A DNA stretch of 64,000 nucleotides from Clostridia bacterium. Its GTDB lineage: Bacteria > Bacillota > Clostridia > UBA1212 > UBA1255. A program made the position numbers and the translations under genes. This document shows, piece by piece, positions 27,908 to 37,925 of the stretch. The stretch is taken from assembly GCA_016287565.1 (NCBI GenBank), contig JAEFAM010000003.1:43088-107087 (forward strand). The letters are read 5' to 3'. Every line of letters begins with the position of its first letter. Position 1 is the first letter of the stretch. Below the pieces are notes generated by a model. The model made no database searches and was not told the origin of the DNA. It saw nothing but the letters and a program-made list of their open reading frames with translations.

Positions 27908-29848
27908 ATGTTGTTGTCCGCCGCCCGTACGCAAGGCAAGACAGATAATAATACGGATCATATAGAAGATATGAATAAGACCGGAACGACGGCTGCACGC
28001 AAAATAAGGATCGCCGTGCCGGTCTGCCTCGTTGCCGCGCTGCTGGTGCTGTTGACGCTGCTGGACGGCTGCGGGCGAAGGCGTTACGAGGGGCCGTACG
28101 TGGAAGTGAACGGCGATTTCGGTGGCGTTGACGATCTGGGACGGGTGCTGCCGCTTTCGGGCGATGTTTCGGCGGCCCGGGACCGGAAGGTGGGTATTTT
28201 CTACTTCTTGTGGCAGGGCGAGCACGGCACTTCGGGCCCTTATGATAATTACAAGATAGTGCTGGAGCACCCGGAGGCCATAGAGTCGGAAGAAAACTGG
28301 TTTGCCGCCGGAGGAGGGAACAGGGGAGCGCACCACTTCTGGGGGGAGCCGCTTTTCGGGTATTACGTCTCTTCCGATACATGGGTGTTGTCCAGGCACG
28401 CGCAGATGCTGACGGACGCAGGTGTGGATTTCATCGTTTTCGACACCACCAACGGGCCGCTGTACCTTGACCGGGTGAAGCAGCTGATCGACGTCTGGTA
28501 CGGCTACTACCTGCAGGGGTACGACGTGCCTAAACTGGCGTTCCTGACCAACAACAATTCTTCGGACAGCGTGAATTCCCTTTATTACGCGCTTTATGCC
28601 AACGAATACATGCATAAGATCTACCCGCGGCTGGACGAGCTCTGGTATTACTGGGACGGCAAGCCCATGATCGTGGCTTCGGAAACGGTCTTCGTTCCGC
28701 TGGAGATCGAGGATTATTTCACCGTCAAGGATACCGTATGGCCTACGTCGGGGCGCACGGACAACGGCTTCCCCTGGATGGAATTCTCCCGGCTCTATAC
28801 GGACGACGCGGTCTACGGCAGGGGCGGGCGAAAGGAAGTCGTCAACGTTTCCACCGCCCAGCACAACGTTACGATCAATATGAGCTGCGCTGCCTGGTAC
28901 GGCGGGGGAGACCACACCCGCAGCTACCACGACGGGGCGGTCGACCGGTCGCCTGACGCCATACTGTACGGGTACAACCTGGCCGAGCAGTGGGAATGGG
29001 CCATCGGCGTTGACCCCGAAATGGTATTCGTCACCGGCTGGAACGAGTGGGTGGCCCAGCGCCAGCCCGCTACCGCCGACAGGCCCGTAAATTTCGTGGA
29101 CTGCGCGAACCCCGAGGCCAGCCGGGACATCGAGCCCATGAACGGCCTTTTGTGGGACAATTATTATATGGAACTGATCAAGTACGTCCGCATCTATAAA
29201 GGCTCCCACGGCCGCGTGGCCACCGGCGGCAATATCACCATCGACCTTGACGGGGGCTTCGATCAGTGGGCGGACGGCAGGATCACCGCGGTCTACACCG
29301 ATTACGAAGGCGACGTTTTCGACAGGGACCACACCGGATTCGGGGGCATACTCTATACGGACGACACGGGCCGCAACGATTTCGTGGGTTTCAAGGTGTG
29401 CAGGGATAAAAAATACGTCTATTTCTACGCCGAGACCGCCGGAGACATAACTCCTTCCACCGACGACAACTGGATGACGCTCTTCATCGCCTCCGGTGCC
29501 TGGCGCGACAGCGAGGATCAGGACCGGTTCTGGTTCAGCGGCATCGATTTCGCGGTCAATCTCGAAAAGCCCGAGGGCAATACCGTTTTCGTGTCAAAGT
29601 ATTCTGACGGCGGCTGGATCCGGGCGGGAGAAGGCGAGATGCGCGTTTCGGGCAATAAAATGATGATCCGCATTTCCAAGAAGCTCCTGGGCGTGGAGCA
29701 GGGCGCGGGCATCATTGACTTACAGTTCAAATGGGCAGATAATTATCAGTACGACGAGGACGGAACGCTGGATGTGTGGACGTTCTACCGGAACGGAGAC
29801 AGCGCGCCCTTCGGCAGGCTCACCTACGTTTTCTCGGAAAGGCAGTGA
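27908..29848 (+). CDS. Secreted/lipoprotein glycoside hydrolase-like protein (GH99/GH71-like barrel) with C-terminal CBM9-like domain
   Basis: N-terminal membrane segment ending LTLLDGCGRRR; VGIFYFLWQGEHGTSGPYDNYKIV..., VTGWNEWVAQRQP; C-terminal IDLDGGFDQWADGRITAVYTDYEGDVFDRD resembles CBM9-like repeats. Confidence 0.65.
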   Translation: MLLSAARTQGKTDNNTDHIEDMNKTGTTAARKIRIAVPVCLVAALLVLLTLLDGCGRRRYEGPYVEVNGDFGGVDDLGRVLPLSGDVSAARDRKVGIFYFLWQGEHGTSGPYDNYKIVLEHPEAIESEENWFAAGGGNRGAHHFWGEPLFGYYVSSDTWVLSRHAQMLTDAGVDFIVFDTTNGPLYLDRVKQLIDVWYGYYLQGYDVPKLAFLTNNNSSDSVNSLYYALYANEYMHKIYPRLDELWYYWDGKPMIVASETVFVPLEIEDYFTVKDTVWPTSGRTDNGFPWMEFSRLYTDDAVYGRGGRKEVVNVSTAQHNVTINMSCAAWYGGGDHTRSYHDGAVDRSPDAILYGYNLAEQWEWAIGVDPEMVFVTGWNEWVAQRQPATADRPVNFVDCANPEASRDIEPMNGLLWDNYYMELIKYVRIYKGSHGRVATGGNITIDLDGGFDQWADGRITAVYTDYEGDVFDRDHTGFGGILYTDDTGRNDFVGFKVCRDKKYVYFYAETAGDITPSTDDNWMTLFIASGAWRDSEDQDRFWFSGIDFAVNLEKPEGNTVFVSKYSDGGWIRAGEGEMRVSGNKMMIRISKKLLGVEQGAGIIDLQFKWADNYQYDEDGTLDVWTFYRNGDSAPFGRLTYVFSERQ

Positions 29849-29853
29849 GAAGT

Positions 29854-31494
29854 ATGAACGAAGATATAAATAAAGAATTATCGGAAGGTACTTCCGTCAT
29901 TGCCCGGGACGCGGCGGACGCGGCGGACGCGGTCGACATCGTCATAGCCGAAACCGGTGCGGATATCGCCGAAGCAGTTGACGAAAACGAAGCTGCGGGC
30001 GTCGAGACCGGCGGCGAGACCGGAGGCGCAGAACTATCCGTCAGCGACGAGATATCCGATGCGGGAGATTCCGGCAGCGTATTCAGGCGCATGGGCAGAA
30101 AATTGTCCGAAGGCACCTACCACACACTTTTCGGTCTGGGCCTCCTGCTCATCCTCTCCGCAAAGATCATATTCGATTTCGACGGGTTCAGGGGCTTCCT
30201 GGACAACGCCCTTAAAATGGTCGTATCCATCCTCGGATACCTGCTCATCGGCTTCGTGATCGCCTACGTGCTGAACGCCTACATACAATGGCTCTCGGCC
30301 CATCCCCTCAAAAAGATAAAGTCCCCGCGCAAAAAACGCGTCACCGGCATGATCATCGCCTATATCACACTGGCGCTGGTCATAACCTTCCTTATAGTCA
30401 CCATCGTTCCCAAAGTGATCGAATCCGTGTCGAACCTGGCCAAAATGATCCCCGGAATGGCAGACAGAGTATACCAGTTCTACCTCGACATAGTAGAGCG
30501 CGGGAAATTCGACCTTCCCGCAGTGGTCACCGAGGGCATCGTCAACGGCATCAATTTAGTAAAAGACGCGCTTATGAAACTGCTGAGCAGCGACCTCATA
30601 ACCAGCGCGCTGCCCAGAATATTGACGGCAACCGGTTCCGGGCTCTTCAATATACTTATGGGCCTGCTGGTCTCCGTCTATATGCTGCTCGAAAAGGACC
30701 GGGCGAAAGCCGCGGCAACCAGGATCACGTACGGGCTCTTCAAGAGATCCAGAGCCGACGTGGTGGTTGACGGCGGCCGGAAGATCGACATGATATTCAA
30801 ACAGTATTTCGCGGGCAAGCTGCTCCAGGCCACCGTGATACTTCTGCTGTCCTACGTTGTCCTGCTGATCGGCGGCATCAACTATGCCATACTGTTCGCG
30901 GCGGTCATTGCCATCACCAATATGATCCCTTACATAGGGCCCTGGATCGGAGGCATATTTACTATATTGATAAGCCTGGTGCAGGATCCCTGGATGGGTC
31001 TCCGGGCCGTGGCCTGCGTGCTCATCATACAGATGATAGACAACTGGTTCATCACGCCTCAGGTGGTCGGGCACAAGATGGGCATAAGCCCGCTGCTGGT
31101 ATTGATCGGCCTGGCCGTGGGCGGCAGCCTGTTCGGATTCATAGGCGTCCTGATCGGCGACGTCCTGGCGGCCATCGTGAAAGTGTTCTTCTACGACACG
31201 TTCATTGCCCGGCGGCTTAAAAAGAAGATAAGCAATAATGAATTGCCGGAGGATCTTTCCGTGCCCGGGGAAGGGGACGGCGGAGGCGGCGCGCCTGCTT
31301 TCGTCGTCAAGATCATCGACAAGGTCAAGCAGTTCTTTAAATTCATAGGGCGCAAGCTCAGGGAACTGTTCTCGAAAATATTCAAACGCTCCGGCAGGAA
31401 GCGTTCGGACAACGGCCTGGCGCAGGACGACGGCAAAACGCAGGACAACGGCACGGAAGGCCCGGGAGGCACGGACGGAACGACCGCCGGGTGA
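29854..31494 (+). CDS. AI-2E family transporter
   Basis: LLIGFVIAYVLNAYIQW, FAAVIAITNMIPYIGPWIGGIFTILISL, MIDNWFITPQVVGHKMGISPLLVL; ATG 29854 in the intergenic gap. Confidence 0.9.
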   Translation: MNEDINKELSEGTSVIARDAADAADAVDIVIAETGADIAEAVDENEAAGVETGGETGGAELSVSDEISDAGDSGSVFRRMGRKLSEGTYHTLFGLGLLLILSAKIIFDFDGFRGFLDNALKMVVSILGYLLIGFVIAYVLNAYIQWLSAHPLKKIKSPRKKRVTGMIIAYITLALVITFLIVTIVPKVIESVSNLAKMIPGMADRVYQFYLDIVERGKFDLPAVVTEGIVNGINLVKDALMKLLSSDLITSALPRILTATGSGLFNILMGLLVSVYMLLEKDRAKAAATRITYGLFKRSRADVVVDGGRKIDMIFKQYFAGKLLQATVILLLSYVVLLIGGINYAILFAAVIAITNMIPYIGPWIGGIFTILISLVQDPWMGLRAVACVLIIQMIDNWFITPQVVGHKMGISPLLVLIGLAVGGSLFGFIGVLIGDVLAAIVKVFFYDTFIARRLKKKISNNELPEDLSVPGEGDGGGGAPAFVVKIIDKVKQFFKFIGRKLRELFSKIFKRSGRKRSDNGLAQDDGKTQDNGTEGPGGTDGTTAG

Positions 31495-31515
31495 CCGACG
31501 AAGAGAGCAAACGAT

Positions 31516-32184
31516 ATGGTAACTAAAAAGTACGTAAAAGACTACCGTCTGGAAAACCAGAAGAACAAAAAAGGAAAAGACGTGACGCGCCCCGTTTACG
31601 CCGGAAACTATTTCGTTTTCGAAAAGTCTCCCGAAGAAGTGAAACGCGCCAGGACCAGGCTCACCGTCTACGGCGCCCTGGCAGTAATCTGCTTCGTTGC
31701 CGGGCTCCTCTCATACGTAAACAAGGGCTTCTCCGCCCAGTATTATACGCTTTTCCCCTTCGCCTTCTGCGCGTTCCCGCTTCTGTACCTGGGCTTCGCC
31801 GTTTACGCCTTCTATGCTTTTAAAGGAAGAGCTACCAGGGAGCAGAAAGAAAAGATGATAGACCGGCTGGAAAAGAGCGGCCTGGTGACGGTGGTGCTGT
31901 CCGCCCTCTGTATGGTTGGACTGCTGATAGCCATGATCCTCAAGATAGCGGGGAAGGAGACCAGGCCGGTCACGGTCAACGATTTTATATTCATCGCGGC
32001 CGCCGTGCTGCTGCTCGTGATTTCGCTCCTGGTATTCGGTCTCAGAAAGGATCTTAAGATGATCCAGGAAGTCTCCGAAGAGGAAAATTCTGCCGCCGTG
32101 GAAGACCCCGCAGGCGGCGAAAGCGCCGGGATCGACGCCGTGAACGAAGCTTCAAGCGGGGAAGAAACGCCCGCCGGAGACTGA
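31516..32184 (+). CDS. Hypothetical membrane protein
   Basis: 222 aa ORF with about four TM segments; follows the AI-2E gene closely. Confidence 0.7.
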   Translation: MVTKKYVKDYRLENQKNKKGKDVTRPVYAGNYFVFEKSPEEVKRARTRLTVYGALAVICFVAGLLSYVNKGFSAQYYTLFPFAFCAFPLLYLGFAVYAFYAFKGRATREQKEKMIDRLEKSGLVTVVLSALCMVGLLIAMILKIAGKETRPVTVNDFIFIAAAVLLLVISLLVFGLRKDLKMIQEVSEEENSAAVEDPAGGESAGIDAVNEASSGEETPAGD

Positions 32185-32303
32185 ACCTGCGGAAAAAATC
32201 GTTGCCGCGGAAGACAAAATTCGGCGATATTGCCGCGCTTGGCAAAGAAAAAACAAATTAGCGCAAATTTTGCCTTTTTTTTCAAAAATAAATCATTTTT
32301 TTG

Positions 32304-32332
32304 TTGACAAGGTCTTGCTCATACTGTAAAAT
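32304..32332 (+). promoter_or_regulatory. Sigma-A-like promoter for the opp operon
   Basis: TTGACA-N17-TAAAAT in an A/T-rich region. Confidence 0.82.
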
Positions 32333-32424
32333 TGCGAAATGTATTTGGTAATCTCGGCAGAATTACCTGTTATGGTTAATTCAAAAGATTGCACGGATAC
32401 AAAATTTCTATTGGAGGAATAAAG

Positions 32425-34860
32425 ATGAAAAAACTGACAAAAGTTTTAGCCCTTTTGCTGGTGCTTTCTCTTGTGGTTGCTCTTTTTGCAAGCTGCAAAG
32501 TGAAGACAGATGATCCGAACGCCACGAAAGACCCCGGTGACAATACCGCTACCGAAGAGCCTTACATTGGCGCTGATACACTTGTAGTCGGCTATGCAAA
32601 CTTCTCTGGAAAATTCAGCCCGTTCTTCGCGACGACTGCTTATGACCAGGATGTTGCCGGCATGACATCACTCGGCCTCATCTCTACCGACCGCGAGGGT
32701 AATGTTGTTTACAACGGCATCAACGGCGAAGTCAGGGCGTACAACGGCACAGACTATACCTACTATGGTATTTCTGACGTTACCGAGACCATCAATGACA
32801 ACGGTACCGTTGACTACGTCATCAAGATGAAGGAAGGCGTAAAGTTCAGCGACGGTAAAGAAATGACCGCCGACGACGCCATCTTCTCTATGTACGTACT
32901 CAGCGACCCCACGTACAACGGATCTTCTTCTTTCAGCGCTCTTCCTATCGTTGGTATGGAAGATTACCTGGCCAACATGAAGACCCGCGGCTCTTTGATC
33001 GTTGCCGCAGGTCCTGAAGCTGTTGCCGAGGGCGTGACCAAAGAAGACACCGATTACTACTGGAACGCGTTCAATCAGGGCGGCGAGAATTTCGCTCAGT
33101 CCATCACTGATTACGTTATCGCCCAGTACCTTGACGCGTATGCCGCTCTGCTTGGCCAGGACGCCGATACTATCAAGGCTAACGATAACCTTAAGACCGC
33201 TTTCGGTATGGCTCTTTGGGGATTCGGCGATTACAATGAAGATGGTTCCTTCACTACCGCCTACCTTGAGAAGACTTTCGATATGACGTCTTCCTTCCCG
33301 ACCAAGGCCGATTACTGGGCCGACATCCTTGCTCACTACGGTTACAACACCGCCGCTATCGACGCTGAGAAAGCTACCGACGGAATCGGTTCCTTCATCG
33401 ACGCCGCTCTCGGTGACAAAGTTGACTACTATTCTGAAGGTGTCTCCACCGGTAATTCCGCGAGCTCCATTTCCGGTATCCAGAAGATCGACAATTACCA
33501 GATCAAGATCACGATGAGCGAATTCGACGCCACCGCTATCTACCAGATCGGTATCGCCGTCGCTCCTCTTCACTACTATGGCGACGCTTCCAAGTTTGAC
33601 ATTGCGAACAACTCCTTCGGTTTCACCAAAGGCGACCTTTCCTCTGTCAGAGCCAAGACCACCGCTCCTATGGGCGCAGGTCCCTACAAGTTCGTTGAGT
33701 ACACCAACGGCGTAGTTACTTTCGAAAGAAATACCAACTACTTCCTTGGCACTCCCAAGATCACCTACATCAAGTTCCAGGAGACCCAGGACGCTGATAA
33801 GGTTCCCGGTGTTCAGGCCGGCACCTTCGACGTGACCGATCCTTCCTTCAACGATACCGCCGTCAACTCCATTAAGGGTTACAACTCCAACGGAGAACTC
33901 ACCGGCAACGTCATCACCACCAGCACGGTCGACAACCTCGGCTACGGCTACATTGGTGCAAACGCTGACAACGTTAAGGTCGGCAACGACAAGTCCAGCG
34001 CCGCCTCCAAGGCTCTGCGCAGAGCTTTCGCTACCATGTTCGCTGTCAACAGAGAGAAGAACATTTACTCCTACTACCGTGAGAGAGCTGCTGTTATCCA
34101 GTATCCTATCTCCAATACTTCCTGGGCTGCTCCGAAACCCAACGATCACGGCTACGAGCTTGCTTTCTCCAAGGACGCTGCCGCCACCCAGATCTACACC
34201 GCTACGATGAGCGATGAAGAGAAGATCTCTGCTGCTCTTCAGGCTGCTATCGGCTTCTTCAAAGCTGCCGGTTACACCTGGGATGACGCCGCGAAGAAAT
34301 TCACTGCCGCTCCCGAAGGCGCTAAGATGGAATACGAAGTGATCATTCCTGCAGACGGTGTTGGCGATCACCCCGCTTACGGTGTCGTTGCCGATGCTAA
34401 GGAGCAGCTTGCTACTATCGGTATCACCCTTACCATTAACGACCCCTCCGACTCCAACATCCTCTGGGATGCTCTCGACGCCGGAACTCAGGACTTCTGG
34501 GCTGCTGCCTGGGGCGCTGCCGTTGACCCTGATATGTATCAGGTTTACTACAGCCAGAACGTAGTCGGAATCGAAGGTTCCTCCGAGTCCAACCACTACA
34601 GGATCCAGGATTCCACTCTTGACCAGCTCATTATGGATGCCAGAAAGAGCGCTGACCATGCTTACAGAAAGTCTGTTTACAAGCAGTGCCTTGACATCAT
34701 CATGGATTGGGCAGTAGAGATTCCTACGTACCAGAGACAGAACGCTATCATCTTCAGCACCGAGAGAGTTAACATCTCTACTCTTACTCCGGACATCACG
34801 ACATTCTGGGGCTGGATGAATGACATCGAAAAACTCGAGATGAATCCTAAGGCTAACTGA
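32425..34860 (+). CDS. ABC transporter substrate-binding lipoprotein, oligopeptide (OppA) family
   Basis: Signal peptide MKKLTKVLALLLVLSLVVALFASCK; VKMKEGVKFSDGKEMTADDAIFSM; RBS TTGGAGGAA. Confidence 0.92.
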   Translation: MKKLTKVLALLLVLSLVVALFASCKVKTDDPNATKDPGDNTATEEPYIGADTLVVGYANFSGKFSPFFATTAYDQDVAGMTSLGLISTDREGNVVYNGINGEVRAYNGTDYTYYGISDVTETINDNGTVDYVIKMKEGVKFSDGKEMTADDAIFSMYVLSDPTYNGSSSFSALPIVGMEDYLANMKTRGSLIVAAGPEAVAEGVTKEDTDYYWNAFNQGGENFAQSITDYVIAQYLDAYAALLGQDADTIKANDNLKTAFGMALWGFGDYNEDGSFTTAYLEKTFDMTSSFPTKADYWADILAHYGYNTAAIDAEKATDGIGSFIDAALGDKVDYYSEGVSTGNSASSISGIQKIDNYQIKITMSEFDATAIYQIGIAVAPLHYYGDASKFDIANNSFGFTKGDLSSVRAKTTAPMGAGPYKFVEYTNGVVTFERNTNYFLGTPKITYIKFQETQDADKVPGVQAGTFDVTDPSFNDTAVNSIKGYNSNGELTGNVITTSTVDNLGYGYIGANADNVKVGNDKSSAASKALRRAFATMFAVNREKNIYSYYRERAAVIQYPISNTSWAAPKPNDHGYELAFSKDAAATQIYTATMSDEEKISAALQAAIGFFKAAGYTWDDAAKKFTAAPEGAKMEYEVIIPADGVGDHPAYGVVADAKEQLATIGITLTINDPSDSNILWDALDAGTQDFWAAAWGAAVDPDMYQVYYSQNVVGIEGSSESNHYRIQDSTLDQLIMDARKSADHAYRKSVYKQCLDIIMDWAVEIPTYQRQNAIIFSTERVNISTLTPDITTFWGWMNDIEKLEMNPKAN

Positions 34861-34884
34861 TAGTCTGAATTTCTCTCAAGGTTT

Positions 34885-34913
34885 CGGCAAGCGCCCCCTT
34901 AGGGCGCTTGCCG
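34885..34913 (+). other. Strong intergenic hairpin between oppA-like and oppB-like genes
   Basis: cggcaagcgccc-cctta-gggcgcttgccg, 12 bp perfect stem, no T-tract. Confidence 0.8.
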
Positions 34914-34935
34914 ATTCGTATCAAAGGAGCACATT

Positions 34936-35937
34936 ATGGGGAAGTTTATTGTAAAACGGTTACTGCTCTGTGTCGTGATTTTTTTCTTTGCGATGTTCCT
35001 TATCTATACGCTGATATACAACCTGCCCTCGAGCTACGTCGAGACGACCGCCAGAGAGCTGGCTGCCGCTACGGCCAAGCAGGGAGGCAAAACGTATCAG
35101 GAGTGGCTGGAACAGTTGAATGAAGAGTACGGTATGAACAAGGGCGTAGTCAAAGGTTATTTTACCTGGTTGAGCAACGCTCTGAGGGGCGATTTCGGTG
35201 ACAGCTGGAAATGGAATATGAAGTGCACCGATAAATTCGCCGCGGTAATTTGGAACAGTTTCACACTTGGATTAATTTCATTTATTTTTGAGATCATAAT
35301 TGCCATTCCATTGGGCGTAATAGCGGCGAAGAAGCAATACAGCATCACCGACTACACGGTCACCTGCGTATCGCTGATCGGTATCTCGCTGCCTACGTTC
35401 TTTGTTGCCACGGTATTGAAGCTGGTATTTTCCGTTAAGCTGGGGTGGTTCGACATCATCGGAATGCACAGCAGGGATTTCATTGCCCATATGGCAACCG
35501 GCTGGGAGAATTTTGCGGACCTTGCAAAACATTTCGTTCTCCCCGCAATCACGCTGATCATAGTAAGCATCGGCGGCCTTATGCGTTACACGCGTACGAA
35601 CATGCTGGAAGTCCTGAACGCCGACTATATCAGAACGGCCAGGGCCAAAGGCCTTTCCGAAGCGAAAGTCGTAGGCTACCATGCTTTTAGAAATACATTG
35701 ATTCCCGTAGTTACCATGCTCGGAGGAACGCTCCCCGGACTTTTCGCAGGCGCGATGATCACCGAGACCCTTTTTGCTATCGAAGGCATCGGATATATTT
35801 CTTATACCTCTATGGTAGGCGGAGATATTCCCTTTACGATGTTCTATCTTTCGCTCATGTCCGTACTGACGCTGCTGGGTAACCTTATTTCGGATATCCT
35901 CTACGCCGTCGTGGACCCCAGAGTCCGTGTGAATTGA
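34936..35937 (+). CDS. ABC transporter permease, OppB-like
   Basis: LLCVVIFFFAMFLIYTLIYNLP, YTRTNMLEVLNADYIRTARAKGLSEAKVVGYHAFRNTLIPVVTML. Confidence 0.93.
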   Translation: MGKFIVKRLLLCVVIFFFAMFLIYTLIYNLPSSYVETTARELAAATAKQGGKTYQEWLEQLNEEYGMNKGVVKGYFTWLSNALRGDFGDSWKWNMKCTDKFAAVIWNSFTLGLISFIFEIIIAIPLGVIAAKKQYSITDYTVTCVSLIGISLPTFFVATVLKLVFSVKLGWFDIIGMHSRDFIAHMATGWENFADLAKHFVLPAITLIIVSIGGLMRYTRTNMLEVLNADYIRTARAKGLSEAKVVGYHAFRNTLIPVVTMLGGTLPGLFAGAMITETLFAIEGIGYISYTSMVGGDIPFTMFYLSLMSVLTLLGNLISDILYAVVDPRVRVN

Positions 35938-35947
35938 GGTGACGAAC

Positions 35948-37909
35948 GTGGCAGACGAAAAAAACAACAACGTAAACCTTCTTAACGAGAAGCTTAAACA
36001 GAGAGAACAGGAAGAACTCCGCAGCAAGGCCGGCGCCGATGAGAACGAGCCTATGAAGCTGGACGACGCGGCACGCGTTAAAGTCCTCAGCCCCACCAGA
36101 CTCGTTATCAAGAGATTCCTGAGAAACAAGCTGGCCATAGTCGGTCTCGTTATCCTTGTCTCGCTGTTCGTGATGTGCTTCCTGGGACCCATTTTCTATC
36201 CCTACGGACAGACTCAGAAGTTCCAGACCACCACGAGGCTGAACCGGGATTACGCCAACTGCGGCGAACTTACCCAGTTCACCAAATACGTGATGGACGA
36301 AGCTTCCACGAAAGACGTCAATTACTACGTTGACACCTTCGTCAACATTATCGATGCCAAGGGCGTCATCGACGAGAACACCCGCAAGACCCTCAGCACG
36401 ATCCGCGACGTCAATTATTATGAAGAAGGCGCCGAAGGCATCACCTTTGCCAGCGGCAACTACTTCTACGATATGAAGAAGCTTGGCGACAAGCTCTATA
36501 TGCTGTACGTCACCGGCGGCCAGGTGGGAGAACTTGACCTTATGGGCGGCGTGGTCTCCGGCGACTTCACCGAAGAGCAGGCGAAGCAGTTCAGCGCTGC
36601 AGTGAGAGGAAAGAAAGACTCCGTCGTCGTTGACGGCGTGGAATACAGATTCATCTCCATAGCCGGTTCCAAGAACAAGGCAGTGCTGGCTCAGTACGCT
36701 GAACCCGCGGAAGGCATCCTTGCCACCAAACTCTGCTTTGACCGCCACGACCTCACCGTTCCGGAGGACAAGGGCCTTGAAGAAGCGGCTCTGCGCGCCC
36801 TTTACGCCGACAAGAAGTTCACATACAAAGGCGAGAACTATACCATCGACACCGAAGGCGAGGAGCGCCTGGTTCTGAATTCCAAAGGCGAGACCGTATA
36901 CGGCATCTCCGAATTCTCTATCAGAGACTACACCGGCCAGGATTCGCTTTCCATCGAGTTCAAGAGCATAATGGCCGAGACCGTCACCGCCATGATGAAC
37001 GCCGAAGACCAGGAAGCCCGCAGGACCGGTTCCTTCACCTTCAGCGTGCCTCAGCTCGATCCCGAGACCGGTGAAAGGAATCTGGACGAAAACGGCAACC
37101 TCATCCTTTCCGAAGAGACGATCAACGTCGAGCGCAAGAACACGGGCGAGTACATTGCCAAATACGACCAGATCACCAAAGTTTACGACATTTACGCCAG
37201 TCCTTCCTGGTCTCACATCCTGGGCACCGACGGAGACGGATACGACGTGTTCTCCCGTATAATGTACGGCGGTCGCATATCTCTTATGGTAGGCTTCGTG
37301 GTAGTTATCCTGGAGACCATCCTGGGCGTCATAATGGGCGGTATCGCCGGCTTCTTCGGCGGCGTGGTCGACACGATCATAATGAGGCTCGTAGATATAT
37401 TCTACTGCATACCTACGATGCCCATAATGATCATTATAGCTTCTGTGTTCGACAAACTGAAAGTACCGACCTACGAGCGACTGCTCTGGATGATGGCCAT
37501 CCTGGGGATCCTGGGCTGGTCCGGTATCGCGAGACTGGTCAGAGGACAGATCCTGTCTCTGCGCGAGCAGGAATTCATGACCGCGGCGGAAGCTACGGGC
37601 CTCAAGACCAGCAGGAGAATATTCAAGCACCTGGTGCCCAACGTAATGCCTCAGCTGATCGTTTCCATGACGATGGGCCTCGGCGGCGTTATCCTTCTCG
37701 AATCCACGCTGTCATATCTGGGCCTTGGCGTCAAGCATCCCATGGCTACCTGGGGAAACATGATCAACTCCGTTTCCACCATCGAAGCCATGAAGAGCTA
37801 CACTTACATCTGGATCCCGGTAGGCGTCCTTATCTGCCTGGCCGTTATTGCCTTCAACTTCGTAGGCGACGGACTGCGCGACGCCTTCGACCCCAAGATG
37901 AAGCGTTGA
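35948..37909 (+). CDS. ABC transporter permease, OppC-like, with large N-proximal insert
   Basis: KRFLRNKLAIVGLVILVSLFVMCFLGPIFYPYG, then about 300 aa insert, then HILGTDGDGYDVFSRIMYGGRISLMVGF permease core; GTG 35948 (GTG 35939 possible). Confidence 0.9.
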   Translation: MADEKNNNVNLLNEKLKQREQEELRSKAGADENEPMKLDDAARVKVLSPTRLVIKRFLRNKLAIVGLVILVSLFVMCFLGPIFYPYGQTQKFQTTTRLNRDYANCGELTQFTKYVMDEASTKDVNYYVDTFVNIIDAKGVIDENTRKTLSTIRDVNYYEEGAEGITFASGNYFYDMKKLGDKLYMLYVTGGQVGELDLMGGVVSGDFTEEQAKQFSAAVRGKKDSVVVDGVEYRFISIAGSKNKAVLAQYAEPAEGILATKLCFDRHDLTVPEDKGLEEAALRALYADKKFTYKGENYTIDTEGEERLVLNSKGETVYGISEFSIRDYTGQDSLSIEFKSIMAETVTAMMNAEDQEARRTGSFTFSVPQLDPETGERNLDENGNLILSEETINVERKNTGEYIAKYDQITKVYDIYASPSWSHILGTDGDGYDVFSRIMYGGRISLMVGFVVVILETILGVIMGGIAGFFGGVVDTIIMRLVDIFYCIPTMPIMIIIASVFDKLKVPTYERLLWMMAILGILGWSGIARLVRGQILSLREQEFMTAAEATGLKTSRRIFKHLVPNVMPQLIVSMTMGLGGVILLESTLSYLGLGVKHPMATWGNMINSVSTIEAMKSYTYIWIPVGVLICLAVIAFNFVGDGLRDAFDPKMKR

Positions 37910-37925
37910 TTTCCAGGAGGCTGCT

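Noticed and set aside
27761-29332. 523 aa minus-strand ORF antisense to the GH-like gene
   Set aside because: No recognisable domain, extends into the repeat; the + strand ORF has a promoter and signal peptide.
32668-34659. 663 aa minus-strand ORF antisense to the oppA-like gene
   Set aside because: Val/Gly/Ser-rich shadow ORF caused by strong codon bias of a highly expressed gene; no domain or RBS recognised.
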